Numbered from the stretch's first letter, positions 38,342 to 48,756 are shown. The stretch: 64,000 nucleotides of DNA from Enhydrobacter sp. (GCF_030246845.1 NZ_CP126889.1:3157001-3221000), one strand, 5' to 3'. Translations and numbers: made by a program. The notes: generated by a model from the sequence alone, not told the origin.

Positions 38342-39862
38342 ATGATGGAATCGAATGGCCCCGATGCCGCCTCGAGCAATGTTCCGGAATTCACCGTCTC
38401 CGAGCTGTCGTTCGCGCTGAAGCGCCAGCTCGAGGGGGCGTTCCCGCGCGTGCGCGTGCGCGGCGAGATCAGCCAGCCCTCGTTCCCGCGTTCGGGCCAC
38501 TGCTATTTCCGGCTGAAGGACGAGAACGCGGTGCTCGACGGCGTATGCTGGAAGACCACGGTGCCCCGACTCGGCATCAAGATCGAGGAGGGCATGGAGG
38601 TGATCGCCACTGGCCGGATCACGACCTACGCCGGCTCCTCGCGCTACCAGATCATCATCGATCGGCTCGAGCTCGCGGGCGAGGGCGCGCTGCTGAAGCT
38701 CCTCGAGGACCGTCGCCGCAAGCTTGCCGCCGAAGGTCTGTTCGATGGCGCGCGCAAACGGCCGCTGCCTTTCCTGCCCGAGGTGGTCGGGGTCGTGACC
38801 TCGCCGTCGGGCGCCGTGATCCGCGACATTCTCCACCGTCTTGCCGACCGCTTCCCACGCCGGGTCCTCGTATGGCCGGTCGCGGTGCAGGGCGACAAGG
38901 CGGCCGGCGAGGTGGCGACAGCCATCGCCGGATTCAACAGGCTGCCGCAACAGGGGCCTGTCCCGCGGCCCGATGTGCTGATCGTGGCGCGTGGCGGCGG
39001 CAGCCTCGAGGATCTCTGGGCCTTCAACGAGGAGGTCGTGGTCCGCGCCGCGGCGGCGTCGGCCATCCCGCTGATCTCCGCCGTCGGCCATGAGACCGAC
39101 ACGACCCTGATCGACTTCGCCTCGGACCGGCGCGCGCCGACCCCGACAGCGGCCGCCGAGATGGCGGTGCCGGTGCGCGCCGATCTGCTGGCGCAGACGC
39201 TCGATTTCGGCAAGCGCACCATCGCCTGCATGAGCCGGGCGCTGCGCGAGGCAAACGTGGCGCTCACGGGCCTGGTGCGCGGCCTGGGCGACCCGCTGCG
39301 CCTGATCGAGGAACGCCAGCAGCGCCTCGATGTCTGCGGCGAGCGGCTGGCACTCGCCGTCCGCCAGCTCGTCGAGCGCCGGGGCCATCAGCTTGCCGCG
39401 GCGCGGCTCGTGAGTCCGCTCGCCGTCATCAATACCAAGCAGCAGGCGCTGGCTGGCGAGGCGCGCGTGCTCGAAGGCGCCATGCGCCGCTATGTCGGCG
39501 ACACGCGCCAGAAGATCGAACGCACTGCCGAACGGATGGAGCAGTTCACCGATCGCATGCGGCGATGCATGGGCGAGATGCTGGGCCGCTGCGTCGAGCG
39601 GACCGGGCAGCTCGGCAAGTTGCTGGAGAGCTATTCCTTCCACTCCGTGCTCAACCGCGGCTTCGCGCTGGTCCGCGACCAGGACGGCCATCCCGTGCTG
39701 AGCGCCGTGGAAGCAAGGACCGGCGATACGCTTCGCATCCAGTTCGCCGATGGTCGCATCGGTGCCAGGGTCACGGACGGCGTGGGCTCGGCGCCGCGCC
39801 CCGCACCGGGCGCGCCGCGCCGGCGCAATGGCGGCGGTGGCAACCAGGGCTCGTTGCTGTAG
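38342..39862 (+). CDS. xseA: Exodeoxyribonuclease VII large subunit
   Basis: A 506-residue nuclease subunit degrading single-stranded DNA with XseB. The N-terminal OB domain (about 18-110) includes [20 protein letters not shown] in pattern; the catalytic domain has [33 protein letters not shown] and [17 protein letters not shown]. The C-terminal coiled-coil binds the small subunit. xseB is not in the window. It follows the toxin gene by 6 bases and may share its transcript. Confidence 0.95.
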   Translation: MMESNGPDAASSNVPEFTVSELSFALKRQLEGAFPRVRVRGEISQPSFPRSGHCYFRLKDENAVLDGVCWKTTVPRLGIKIEEGMEVIATGRITTYAGSSRYQIIIDRLELAGEGALLKLLEDRRRKLAAEGLFDGARKRPLPFLPEVVGVVTSPSGAVIRDILHRLADRFPRRVLVWPVAVQGDKAAGEVATAIAGFNRLPQQGPVPRPDVLIVARGGGSLEDLWAFNEEVVVRAAAASAIPLISAVGHETDTTLIDFASDRRAPTPTAAAEMAVPVRADLLAQTLDFGKRTIACMSRALREANVALTGLVRGLGDPLRLIEERQQRLDVCGERLALAVRQLVERRGHQLAAARLVSPLAVINTKQQALAGEARVLEGAMRRYVGDTRQKIERTAERMEQFTDRMRRCMGEMLGRCVERTGQLGKLLESYSFHSVLNRGFALVRDQDGHPVLSAVEARTGDTLRIQFADGRIGARVTDGVGSAPRPAPGAPRRRNGGGGNQGSLL

Positions 39863-39873
39863 CGCGCTGCGCG

Positions 39874-39898
39874 GGAACAATCGGGGCTGGCCGGCGTT
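39874..39898 (+). promoter_or_regulatory. Predicted EcfG general-stress promoter
   Basis: GGAAC at 39874-39878 and CGTT at 39895-39898 are spaced by exactly 16 bases, a perfect match to the alphaproteobacterial EcfG (general stress sigma factor) consensus GGAAC-N16-17-CGTT. The downstream gene, glsB-like, is a typical stress-regulon member. Start site expected near 39905. Confidence 0.65.
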
Positions 39899-39909
39899 CT
39901 AGCCACGCC

Positions 39910-39951
39910 GCGCCCGAGGGGAGGCGCCCGAGGGGAGGCGCCGGAGCGGAG
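39910..39951 (+). repeat. Three tandem 14-base units in the glsB leader
   Basis: Units at 39910-39923, 39924-39937 and 39938-39951. The first two are identical (GCGCCCGAGGGGAG) and the third differs at two bases (GCGCCGGAGCGGAG). Each ends in a Shine-Dalgarno-like purine run, and the third merges into the real site GGAGGA before the ATG at 39961. Confidence 0.85.
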
Positions 39952-39960
39952 GAGGAACGT

Positions 39961-40209
39961 ATGTCTATCCTGGCGTGGATCATTCTCGGTCTGATCGCCG
40001 GCTTCATCGCCAGCAGGGTGGTGAACCACCATGGCGCCGGGCTGGTGCTCGATCTCGTGATCGGCATCGTCGGCGCGGTCATCGGCGGCTGGATCATGAC
40101 CGCGTTGGGCGGTGCCGGCATCACCGGCTTCAATCTATGGAGCCTCCTGGTCGCGATCGTCGGCGCCATCATTCTGCTGGTCATCGTTCATGCCGTCAGA
40201 CGGGCCTGA
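39961..40209 (+). CDS. GlsB/YeaQ/YmgE family stress membrane protein
   Basis: An 82-residue, glycine-rich inner membrane protein with three hydrophobic segments (about 3-20, 28-49 and 58-78); GLIAGFIASRVV and GIVGAVIGGWIM are family-like. The family is known as transglycosylase-associated by name only; its role in stress is poorly understood. GGAGGAGGAA precedes the ATG. Upstream are an EcfG-type promoter and a tandem repeat, so induction in the general stress response is inferred. It may be cotranscribed with the transporter 43 bases downstream. Confidence 0.88.
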   Translation: MSILAWIILGLIAGFIASRVVNHHGAGLVLDLVIGIVGAVIGGWIMTALGGAGITGFNLWSLLVAIVGAIILLVIVHAVRRA

Positions 40210-40252
40210 AACATTCCCTCGCCGCGCCGGGCAGAGGTAGGACCCGCCGGCC

Positions 40253-42220
40253 ATGGTGCCTCCCCTCGTCCGCCAGGAGCGGTCGGAGGCTCGCCTGAGG
40301 GCGCAACCGGTCAGCGCCTCCGCGACAGCGACAATCTTTGCCGTCACCGTCGCCGCCCTTTACTTCGGCCGCGAGGTGCTGATGCCGCTCGCGCTGGCGA
40401 TCCTGCTGAGCTTCGTGCTGGCGCCGCTCGTGCTGTGGTTGCGGCGCTGGCGCGTGGGCCGCGTGCCGTCGGTGATCGTGGCGGTGCTCCTGGCCATTCT
40501 CGTGATCTGCGGCATCGCCGCGCTCATCGGCGGGCAGGTGGCGCAGCTCGCTGAAAATCTTCCGCGGTACGAGTACACCATCAATCGGAAGATCCAGTCG
40601 CTGCGAAGCGCTGCCGCCGGGAGCGGAATCGTCGAGCATGCCTCGTCGATGCTGAGCGACCTTCGGAAAGAGCTCACGAGGGGAAGCGAAAGCACGAATC
40701 GCCCGGCGACAAGCGCGTCGGGTGGAACGGCGTCGGCAACCGAGGAGCAGAAGCCGCTCCCGGTGGAGATTCGCGAGCCGCCGGCCACGCCGCTTCAGGT
40801 CATCCGGGGAGTCATAGAGCCGCTCTGGGCGCCGCTGGCGACCGCCGGCATCGTCATCATCTTCCTGGTCTTCATCCTCCTGCAACGGGAGGATTTGAGG
40901 GATCGGTTCATCCGGCTCGCCGGCCTGCACGATCTCCAGCACACCACGCAGGCGCTCGACGACGGCGTAAGCCGGCTCAGCCGCTATTTCCTGGTCGAAA
41001 GCGCCATCAACGCGGCCTTCGGCTTGCTGATCGGCACGGGCCTGTTCTTCATCGGCGTGCCCAATCCCGTCCTCTGGGCGATCCTCGCCATGCTGCTGCG
41101 CTTCCTGCCCTACATCGGTGCGTGGATCGCAGCCTTCTTCCCGGCCGTCCTCGCATTGGCGGTCGATCCCAACTGGTCGATGCTGGTCTGGACCATCGGC
41201 CTGTTCGCGGTCATCGAGTTCATCATGGGGCAGGTGGTCGAACCGCTGCTCAATGCCCATAGCACCGGATTGTCGCCCGTCGCCGTCGTCGTCGCCGCCG
41301 CGTTCTGGGCCTGGCTGTGGGGACCGATCGGCCTCGTCCTGTCGACCCCGCTGACCGTCTGCCTCGTCGTCGTCGGTCGGCATGTCGAGCATCTGCAGTT
41401 CCTCGATGTCCTGCTGGGCGACAATCCCGCGCTCGCGCCCGAGGAAAGCTTCTATCAGCGCATGCTCGCCGGCGACCCCAACGAGGCGGCACGCTATGCC
41501 GAGGAATTCCTCCAGCAGAATCCGCTGTCGGCCTACTACGACGAGATCGCCGTCAAGGGGCTCGCGCTCGCGCAGTTGGACGTCAATCGCGGTGTGCTCG
41601 ATCATGACCGGCGCGAGCAGATCAGGGATGCCGTCGACGAACTGGTCGACGACCTGTCCGACCACGACGATGCGCCGGGTCCTGCCGCAGGGGAGGGGGC
41701 GGCGGATGGCGCTTCTCCACGGTCCGGCGAGCACGAGGAGGCGGGGAAGCGCGACGCATCCGTGCTGTGTGTCGCTGGTCGGGGCTCGCTCGATGAGGCG
41801 TCGGCCATCATGCTGGCGCAGCTCCTGCGCAAGCGTGGCATCGAAGCGCGCGTGATTGCGAACCGCGAGATGTCGCCGGCCAATATCCAGCGGCTCGACG
41901 CGCACGGCGTGAGGATCGTTTGCCTCGCCTATCTCGAGCCGGGCGGCTTTACGAGTGCACGCTATCTTGTCCGACGAGCCAGGCGCAGGCTGCCGCAGGC
42001 CCGGATTTTCCTTGGATTGTGGGCACGCCCCTTGGCGGAGAGCGATCGCGACAATGCCGTCAAGCAGTCGGAAGCCGATGTCGTCGTCGCATCGCTGGCG
42101 GAGGCGGTGGACCGGATTGCCGGTGAGGCGGATGGCGGCAAGGCGACCGCCGGCGGCACCGCGGACCCTCAGCGTCCATTGACCGAGACTTCCTCTTCGG
42201 CACGCGCCTGGCCGCGCTGA
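40253..42220 (+). CDS. AI-2E family transporter with long C-terminal extension
   Basis: A 655-residue protein. Residues ~1-375 are the AI-2E/TqsA/PerM type permease with about eight helices; FAVIEFIMGQVVEPLLNAH and GLVLSTPLTVCLVVVGRHVEHL mark the end. The remaining ~280 residues are soluble: a helical part with SFYQRMLAGDPNEAARYAEE, an acidic linker (near 475-500), then an alpha/beta segment starting VLCVAGRGSLDEASAIMLAQ that looks like a Rossmann or B12-binding-like fold. Family members range from signal export to Na+/H+ antiport, so substrate is open. It follows the stress gene glsB. Confidence 0.82.
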   Translation: MVPPLVRQERSEARLRAQPVSASATATIFAVTVAALYFGREVLMPLALAILLSFVLAPLVLWLRRWRVGRVPSVIVAVLLAILVICGIAALIGGQVAQLAENLPRYEYTINRKIQSLRSAAAGSGIVEHASSMLSDLRKELTRGSESTNRPATSASGGTASATEEQKPLPVEIREPPATPLQVIRGVIEPLWAPLATAGIVIIFLVFILLQREDLRDRFIRLAGLHDLQHTTQALDDGVSRLSRYFLVESAINAAFGLLIGTGLFFIGVPNPVLWAILAMLLRFLPYIGAWIAAFFPAVLALAVDPNWSMLVWTIGLFAVIEFIMGQVVEPLLNAHSTGLSPVAVVVAAAFWAWLWGPIGLVLSTPLTVCLVVVGRHVEHLQFLDVLLGDNPALAPEESFYQRMLAGDPNEAARYAEEFLQQNPLSAYYDEIAVKGLALAQLDVNRGVLDHDRREQIRDAVDELVDDLSDHDDAPGPAAGEGAADGASPRSGEHEEAGKRDASVLCVAGRGSLDEASAIMLAQLLRKRGIEARVIANREMSPANIQRLDAHGVRIVCLAYLEPGGFTSARYLVRRARRRLPQARIFLGLWARPLAESDRDNAVKQSEADVVVASLAEAVDRIAGEADGGKATAGGTADPQRPLTETSSSARAWPR

Positions 42221-42306
42221 TTGCAATTCACGCCGAAGCAAGGGACTTTCCTCCGCTGCCGATCCGCGGGACCTTCCCAGGACGGCAATCGACCTGGAGG
42301 AAGATC

Positions 42307-43041
42307 GTGCCCAACGAAGCGCCGCTCTCGACGGAGACCGTAAAGAACTTTCTGTATGCCAGCACGGCCACGGTATCGATGCAGATGCTGAAGCGCGGCT
42401 TTCGCAATTCGGCCGTGAACGGGGTGCGGCCGCTCAATCCGAAGGCGGCGCGGCTTGTCGGACCTGCCTACACCCTGCGCTACATTCCTGGCCGCGAGGA
42501 CCTCGACAAGCCGCCCACGCCGCAGGATCCGCCCTCCGCGCAACGCGCCGCGATCGAGGAAACGCCGGCGGGCCACGTGCTGGTGATCGGCACGGAAGGC
42601 AGTACACGCGCCGGCACGCTGGGCGACATCCTGGCGCTTCGCCTGAAGGTGCGCGGCGTCGCCGGTGTCCTGAGCGACGGTGCCATGCGTGACACGCCGG
42701 TGATCGGCAAGCTCGACCTGCCGGTATTCTGCGCTGCCGCCGCCGCGCCGCCCAGCATGAACCACCTCCACCCGGTCGAGGTGCAGGCGCCGGTCGGCAT
42801 CTGCGGCGTCCCGGTCTATCCTGGCGACGTGATCGTCGCCGACGAGGATGGCGCGATCGTCGTGCCGCGCCACATTGCCGACGAGGTGGCGCGCGATTCC
42901 TTCGAGCAGGAACGGCTGGAGAAGTTTGTCGCGCTGCGTGTTCGCCAGGGCAAGCCGATCCCCGGCACCTATCCGCCCAACGACGAGACGAAGGCGGCCT
43001 ACCGAGCCTGGCTCGAGGCGGGCGAGCCAGTCGACGGCTGA
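42307..43041 (+). CDS. RraA-like protein / aldolase family
   Basis: A 244-residue protein of the RraA/HMG aldolase fold. The signature GTLGDILALRLKVRGVAGVL is followed by SDGAMRDT with the Arg and Asp that hold the metal-bound keto acid in HMG/CHA aldolases, and PVYPGDVIVADEDG is conserved. It could be a 4-hydroxy-4-methyl-2-oxoglutarate aldolase-type lyase or oxaloacetate decarboxylase; RNase E inhibition is not implied by the fold. GTG start with GGAGGAA upstream. The 86 bases before it show no clear promoter. Confidence 0.83.
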   Translation: MPNEAPLSTETVKNFLYASTATVSMQMLKRGFRNSAVNGVRPLNPKAARLVGPAYTLRYIPGREDLDKPPTPQDPPSAQRAAIEETPAGHVLVIGTEGSTRAGTLGDILALRLKVRGVAGVLSDGAMRDTPVIGKLDLPVFCAAAAAPPSMNHLHPVEVQAPVGICGVPVYPGDVIVADEDGAIVVPRHIADEVARDSFEQERLEKFVALRVRQGKPIPGTYPPNDETKAAYRAWLEAGEPVDG

Positions 43042-43046
43042 GGGGC

Positions 43047-43424
43047 CTACGGTTGGCTGCCGTAGGGCCTGGTCAGCAGCTCCATCCAGTGACCGTTGGG
43101 GTCGTCGAAGTAGACGCCGCGACCGCCCCAATAGTGGTTGATCTCGCCCTTGCCGCTGCGGTCGTGATTGGCGAAGTAGGCGGCGCCGGATTTCTTCAGG
43201 CGCTCGAAGGCGCCGTCGAATTCGTCCTCCTCGACCAGGAAGGCGTAGTGCTGGGTACGCACGTCCTTGGAATCGACGAAGTCGAGAGTGACTCCGTTAC
43301 TGGTTTGAACCGGGCGGAATGGGCCCCATTGCGGCTGGAGCTTCACGCCCAGGATGCCGGCCAGGAATGCCGCCGAGGCATCCTTGTCTTTCGCGGGGAC
43401 GATGATGTGGTTGAGGGCGGGCAT
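43047..43424 (-). CDS. VOC superfamily (glyoxalase-like) protein
   Basis: A 125-residue single-domain VOC protein. Metal-ligand positions are H5 in ALNHIIVP, His in QHYAFLV, and Glu in WMELLTRPYG; DDPNGHWMEL is the classic end. It may be a glyoxalase, dioxygenase or resistance protein; the substrate is unreadable. I use ATG 43424; the frame is open upstream to 43526 but that part has no homology-like features. It converges on the RraA-like gene. Confidence 0.82.
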   Translation of the reverse strand: MPALNHIIVPAKDKDASAAFLAGILGVKLQPQWGPFRPVQTSNGVTLDFVDSKDVRTQHYAFLVEEDEFDGAFERLKKSGAAYFANHDRSGKGEINHYWGGRGVYFDDPNGHWMELLTRPYGSQP

Positions 43425-43662
43425 CGCAGGCCTCCGATGGCTGAGACCCTTGAGAGATAGGCTGGCGATCGTGGACGTCAACGGGACCGCGGCCGCCCGA
43501 AGGCGCATCGGCAGCAGGCCGGCCATTCAATGCTGCGAGGCACTGCGCGGTATGGGCCGCAAGGCGGTGCGCCGCCAGCCGGTGCAGGCCGACGGCGACG
43601 ACGCGCTCACGCTTCCCGTGTCGATTGCCGTGGCGCCGCGCGCGGTCCGGCTGCTGCGGCCT
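43425..43662. other. Gene-free 238-base stretch
   Basis: Between a VOC gene and a transglycosylase gene, both on the minus strand. It is GC-rich. Open frames on either strand read as low-complexity Arg/Ala shadows. I see no terminator, promoter or RNA gene that I can support. Confidence 0.4.
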
Positions 43663-44877
43663 TCAGCGCACCGCCTGGACGAGCCGCTGCACGACCTCGG
43701 GCGTGGGATGGCCGTCGGCGGGTAGGCCGATCTTCTTCTGGAACATGCGGACGGCGGAGCGTGTCTTGGGGCCGAGCAGGCCGTCGGTCTCGTCGGTGTA
43801 CAGGCCGAGACGGGCGAGCCTCGTCTGCATGTCGACAACCGTATCGTGCGACAACGGCTGATCGTCATCGGGCGGTTGCCGCATCACCGCCGGGCCGCCG
43901 GCGATCTGCTGGGCCAGGATGCCGATCGACAATGCATAGAGCGTCGAGCGGTTCCAGTTCATGACCGCCTTGAAATTGGGATAGAGAATGAAGGCCGGCC
44001 CGCGCCACCCCGCCGGCAGGATGATCGACGAGAGATCGTCCGAGACGGGCAAGGGCTGGCCGTTCGCGCGCTTCACGCCCATCGCCGTCCAGTCGCGCAC
44101 GGGCTTCTCGACGGTCGTATCGGCTGTCTCGAGCGGAAAGGCCTGCGGCAGGAGGACCTCGTCGCTCGCCGGCAATCCGGGCCGGAAGCCGATGCCGCGC
44201 AGGAAATTCGCAGCCGAGGCGAAAGCGTCGGGCATGCTGTTCCACAGATCGATCCGGCCGTTGCCGTCGCGGTCGACGCCGTACTTCACGAAAGTGGAGG
44301 GCATGAACTGCATGTTGCCCATCGCACCGGCCCACGAGCCGCGCATCTGCTGGCTCGTCATGCCGTTGGTCGCGAGAATCCTGAGCGCCTGGACCGTCTC
44401 GTTGGAAAAGAAGGCGGCCCGCTTGGTCACGCAGGCGAGTGTCGCTACCGAGCGGACAACCTGGAAGTCGCCAAGGTAGCTGCCGTAGTTGGTTTCCATG
44501 CCCCAGAAGGCGACGAGATATTGGGCCGGCACGCCGTATTCGCGCTCCAGCGCCCCGAGCAACGATCGGTATTGCGCCAGCTTCTGCTGCCCCCTGGCGA
44601 TCCGGTCGGGGGTCACGGCATTGCCGACATATTTGCCGTAGGTCTGCGTGAATTCGGGCTGGCGCGCGTCGAGGTCGACGACCTTCTGGTCCGGCGTGAG
44701 GTTGTGGAACGCCCGGTCCGCGACGGAGCCGGCGATGCCCTGACGCATCGCCTCGCTCTTGATGGACTGCAGGCAGTCGCGGAACTCGGCCTCCTGCGCC
44801 TGCGCGGGGACGAGACCCGATGCGGCGGAAAGCACAGCCGTTGCAGCGAAAAGGACAATCTTGTTGAAGGGGGTCAT
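43663..44877 (-). CDS. Lytic murein transglycosylase with peptidoglycan-binding domain
   Basis: A 404-residue MltB-type (family 3) lytic transglycosylase. A cleavable signal peptide ends around AQA (25-28), not a lipobox. The catalytic Glu is E128 in AFWGMETNYGSYLG; GAMGNMQFMPSTF and YGVDRDGNGRIDLWN follow. The C-terminal ~65 residues form a PG_binding_1 domain (MQTRLARLGLY, DGLLGPKTRSAV). It cleaves glycan strands to 1,6-anhydro ends, which NagZ elsewhere in this window later recycles. Confidence 0.93.
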   Translation of the reverse strand: MTPFNKIVLFAATAVLSAASGLVPAQAQEAEFRDCLQSIKSEAMRQGIAGSVADRAFHNLTPDQKVVDLDARQPEFTQTYGKYVGNAVTPDRIARGQQKLAQYRSLLGALEREYGVPAQYLVAFWGMETNYGSYLGDFQVVRSVATLACVTKRAAFFSNETVQALRILATNGMTSQQMRGSWAGAMGNMQFMPSTFVKYGVDRDGNGRIDLWNSMPDAFASAANFLRGIGFRPGLPASDEVLLPQAFPLETADTTVEKPVRDWTAMGVKRANGQPLPVSDDLSSIILPAGWRGPAFILYPNFKAVMNWNRSTLYALSIGILAQQIAGGPAVMRQPPDDDQPLSHDTVVDMQTRLARLGLYTDETDGLLGPKTRSAVRMFQKKIGLPADGHPTPEVVQRLVQAVR

Positions 44878-44890
44878 GAGCCCGACTTTA

Positions 44891-46276
44891 TCACGAGCCG
44901 GCGATCGTCATCCCCTCGATTCGCACCGTCGGCGCGTTGATGGCGCCCTTGAACTGCAGGTCGCTTGCCGGGGTCATGTTGAGGAACATGTCCTTGAGAT
45001 TGCCGGCGACCGTGATGCCGCTCACCGGCCAGGCACGCTTGCCGTTCTCGATCCAGAAACCCGACGCGCCGCGGCTGTAGTCGCCCGTGACGCCGTTCAC
45101 GCCGAAACCGATCAGGTCGGTGATGTAGAGGCCGCTCTTGATGTCGGCGATCAGCTCGTCGACTGAAAGTTTGCCCTTCGCAAGGTAGAAGTTCGAGGTG
45201 GTGGGACTGGGCGGCCCGGAGGTGCCGCGCGCGGCATGGCCGGTGGGTGCGAGATTGAGCTGACGTGCGGCCGCGAGATCGAGCAGCCAGGTCGTGAGCA
45301 CACCATCGTCGACGACAGCGTAGCGCTTGGTGGGCAGGCCCTCGGCGTCGAACGGCCGGCTGCCAAGGCCGCGCTTGCGATGCGGATCGTCGAGGATGCG
45401 CACTCCCTTCGCAAAGACTTCCCGGCCCATCCTGTCCTTCAGGAACGATGTGCCGCGCGCCACCGAACGGCCATTGATCGCCCCGGCCAGATGGCCGATC
45501 AGGCCGCCCGAGATGCGACGGTCGTAAACGACCGGCAGTCGCGCATTCGGCGCCTTCTTCGGATTGAGGCGTTGCACGGCGAACTTGCCGGCGTTGCGGC
45601 CGACCCTGGCCGGCGCCATCAGGTCGTCGAAATGGACGGCGCTCGACCACTCGTAGTCGCGTTCCATGCCGGTGCCTTCGCCGGCGAGTACCGCGCAGGA
45701 GAGGGAGTAGCCGCTGCGACGATAGCCGCCGAGGAAGCCGTTGCTGGCCGCAAGCACAATCGAGGTGCGGCCCCACGATGCCTCGGCGCCTTCGGAATTC
45801 GTGACGCCCTTCACGGCGCGCGCCGCATCCTCGGCCTCGGCGCTGAGCGCCAGCAGCGACCCGGCCGACGGAGGCTTTCGCTTGTCGTCGAGATCGAGGT
45901 CCGGCCAATCGCGCGCCAGCAGCTCCTCCGGCGCGATGCCGCAGACGGGGTCCTCGGGCACCGCACGCGCCATGTCGACTGCGCGCTCCGCCAGGGTGCG
46001 CAACGCGGCCGGAGAGAAATCGGTCGACGAGACGAAGGCCTGGCGCCTGCCGACGAACACGCGCAACCCGAGATCGCGGCCTTCGCTGCTCTCGAGCTTC
46101 TCGCGCTTGCCGAGTCGCTGCGAGACGGAGATCGATTCGCCGTTCACATAGAGTGCGTCGGCCGCATCGGCGCCGGCGGCCCTCGCCCACTTCATGAGAT
46201 CGGCGAGGAGATTGGCGTCCGGCGCGGCGGCCGGACGCTTCCTGCGGGACGGGGACTTGCTGTTCGCTTTCGCCAT
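44891..46276 (-). CDS. pmbA: TldD/PmbA family protein (PmbA/TldE type)
   Basis: A 461-residue subunit of the TldD-TldE protease family. There is no HExxxH zinc motif, so it is the PmbA/TldE-like, non-catalytic partner. Conserved blocks include LGLRVFVGRRQAFVSS, WSSAVHFDDL and a C-terminal GASGFWIENGKRAWPVSGITVAGNLKDMF pattern. The TldD partner is not in the window. In enterobacteria the pair processes modified peptides and the CcdA antitoxin. It starts 15 bases after leuA on the same strand. Confidence 0.88.
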   Translation of the reverse strand: MAKANSKSPSRRKRPAAAPDANLLADLMKWARAAGADAADALYVNGESISVSQRLGKREKLESSEGRDLGLRVFVGRRQAFVSSTDFSPAALRTLAERAVDMARAVPEDPVCGIAPEELLARDWPDLDLDDKRKPPSAGSLLALSAEAEDAARAVKGVTNSEGAEASWGRTSIVLAASNGFLGGYRRSGYSLSCAVLAGEGTGMERDYEWSSAVHFDDLMAPARVGRNAGKFAVQRLNPKKAPNARLPVVYDRRISGGLIGHLAGAINGRSVARGTSFLKDRMGREVFAKGVRILDDPHRKRGLGSRPFDAEGLPTKRYAVVDDGVLTTWLLDLAAARQLNLAPTGHAARGTSGPPSPTTSNFYLAKGKLSVDELIADIKSGLYITDLIGFGVNGVTGDYSRGASGFWIENGKRAWPVSGITVAGNLKDMFLNMTPASDLQFKGAINAPTVRIEGMTIAGS

Positions 46277-46291
46277 GTCCCTTCTTACGCG

Positions 46292-48136
<1,845 letters not shown>

Positions 48137-48138
<2 letters not shown>

Positions 48139-48172
48139 AGCCAATAAGTCGAAGCGTCGTCAGTCGCAGCAT
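48137..48172 (-). CDS. Leucine-rich leader peptide of leuA
   Basis: A 12-codon reading frame encodes MLRLTTLRLIG and a stop. Four of 11 residues are Leu, two of them from CTT, a codon that GC-rich genes avoid. The ATG lies at the predicted start of transcription (-10 at 48180-48185), so it may be translated without a 5' leader; no separate Shine-Dalgarno is present. Stalling here when leucyl-tRNA is scarce would prevent the following hairpin from forming and let leuA be transcribed. Confidence 0.6.
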
Positions 48173-48179
48173 TTCCGAA

Positions 48180-48207
48180 AGAATAATGCGTCGGGCCGAG
48201 GAGTCAA
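48180..48207 (-). promoter_or_regulatory. Predicted leuA promoter
   Basis: On the minus strand TTGACT (48207-48202) and TATTCT (48185-48180) are spaced by 16 bases. A start 7-8 bases downstream falls at about 48172-48173, the first base of the leader ATG. Confidence 0.6.
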
Positions 48208-48246
48208 CAGCCGCGAAAAGGGCCTGAACTGAACTGGAATTGAACT

Positions 48247-48272
48247 GGCCGGCTGTCGTTCGTCAGCCGGCC
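48247..48272 (-). terminator. Terminator-like hairpin after the small exported protein
   Basis: GGCCGGCTG at 48247-48255 pairs perfectly with CAGCCGGCC at 48264-48272 around an 8-base loop, 15 bases beyond the stop codon of the minus-strand gene. No strong T-run follows. Confidence 0.5.
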
Positions 48273-48287
48273 AGCCGATTTCGTGTT

Positions 48288-48590
48288 TCAGCGCAAGGGG
48301 ATGTTGACGTTGAGGTTCAAGCCCGGCGGCGGTCCGTAGTAGACAGGTTCCGGGGAATAGATGACCGGCCGCGGCTGATAGACGACGACGGGGCGCGGCG
48401 CGTAAACGACGGGCGGGGCGTAGTAGTAGACATGGCCCGGCGGGATGAAGTGCCGATGGTGCTTCTTCTTCCAGTGCCAGCCGTCATGCGCCTGCGCGGC
48501 GGTTGCGAGGGCGAATACGCCGCCGGCTCCGACCAGGATCGTTGCCGTCCGGCGCAGGATCGTCCGCCACGTCGTCGCATGCCTTATCAT
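48288..48590 (-). CDS. Small exported Tyr/Pro-rich protein
   Basis: A 100-residue secreted or periplasmic protein. The signal peptide is cleaved probably after AQA (A34). The mature part starts with a His/Lys/Trp-rich patch (HDGWHWKKKHHRHF) and continues with repeated PxxVYxP-like units (YAPRPVVVYQPRPVIY). This composition is common in small alphaproteobacterial surface proteins of unknown function. It has AAGGAGGA before the ATG, its own promoter and a terminator, so it is a stand-alone transcription unit. Confidence 0.72.
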   Translation of the reverse strand: MIRHATTWRTILRRTATILVGAGGVFALATAAQAHDGWHWKKKHHRHFIPPGHVYYYAPPVVYAPRPVVVYQPRPVIYSPEPVYYGPPPGLNLNVNIPLR

Positions 48591-48610
48591 GTCGTCCTCC
48601 TTGAATATGC

Positions 48611-48638
48611 AGAATACCTAACGTTTCAGTCATGGCAA
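48611..48638 (-). promoter_or_regulatory. Predicted promoter of the small exported protein
   Basis: On the minus strand TTGCCA (48638-48633) and TATTCT (48616-48611) have a 16-base spacer, the same -10 and spacing as the leuA promoter nearby. The start would be near 48604, leaving a short leader with a strong ribosome site. Confidence 0.5.
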
Positions 48639-48756
48639 AGATTTGGCGAAGCTTGAGGAATATTGTGGCGGCGGCGGCCAATTTCGCAGATTCGCACGCA
48701 ACGTTTCGCCTGCGTGTCCGGCGTGGTTAGATGCCGGAGCGAACAAGCGGGGGGAA

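Noticed and set aside
37682..39880. A 732-codon minus-strand open frame opposite the toxin-antitoxin pair and xseA
   Set aside because: It spans several unrelated plus-strand genes with clear motifs and reads as low-complexity sequence.
40196..42241. A 681-codon minus-strand frame opposite the AI-2E transporter
   Set aside because: Highly charged GC-shadow translation; the plus strand has family blocks and membrane helices.
43354..43725. A 123-codon plus-strand frame across the gap at 43425-43662
   Set aside because: Arg/Ala-rich shadow overlapping two minus-strand genes, without a ribosome site or recognisable motif.
48230..48263. GGAAT-N16-CGTT on the plus strand, resembling an EcfG promoter
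   Set aside because: The -35 is not GGAAC, and the first coding sequence downstream is on the minus strand; CGTT also lies in the loop of a terminator-like hairpin.
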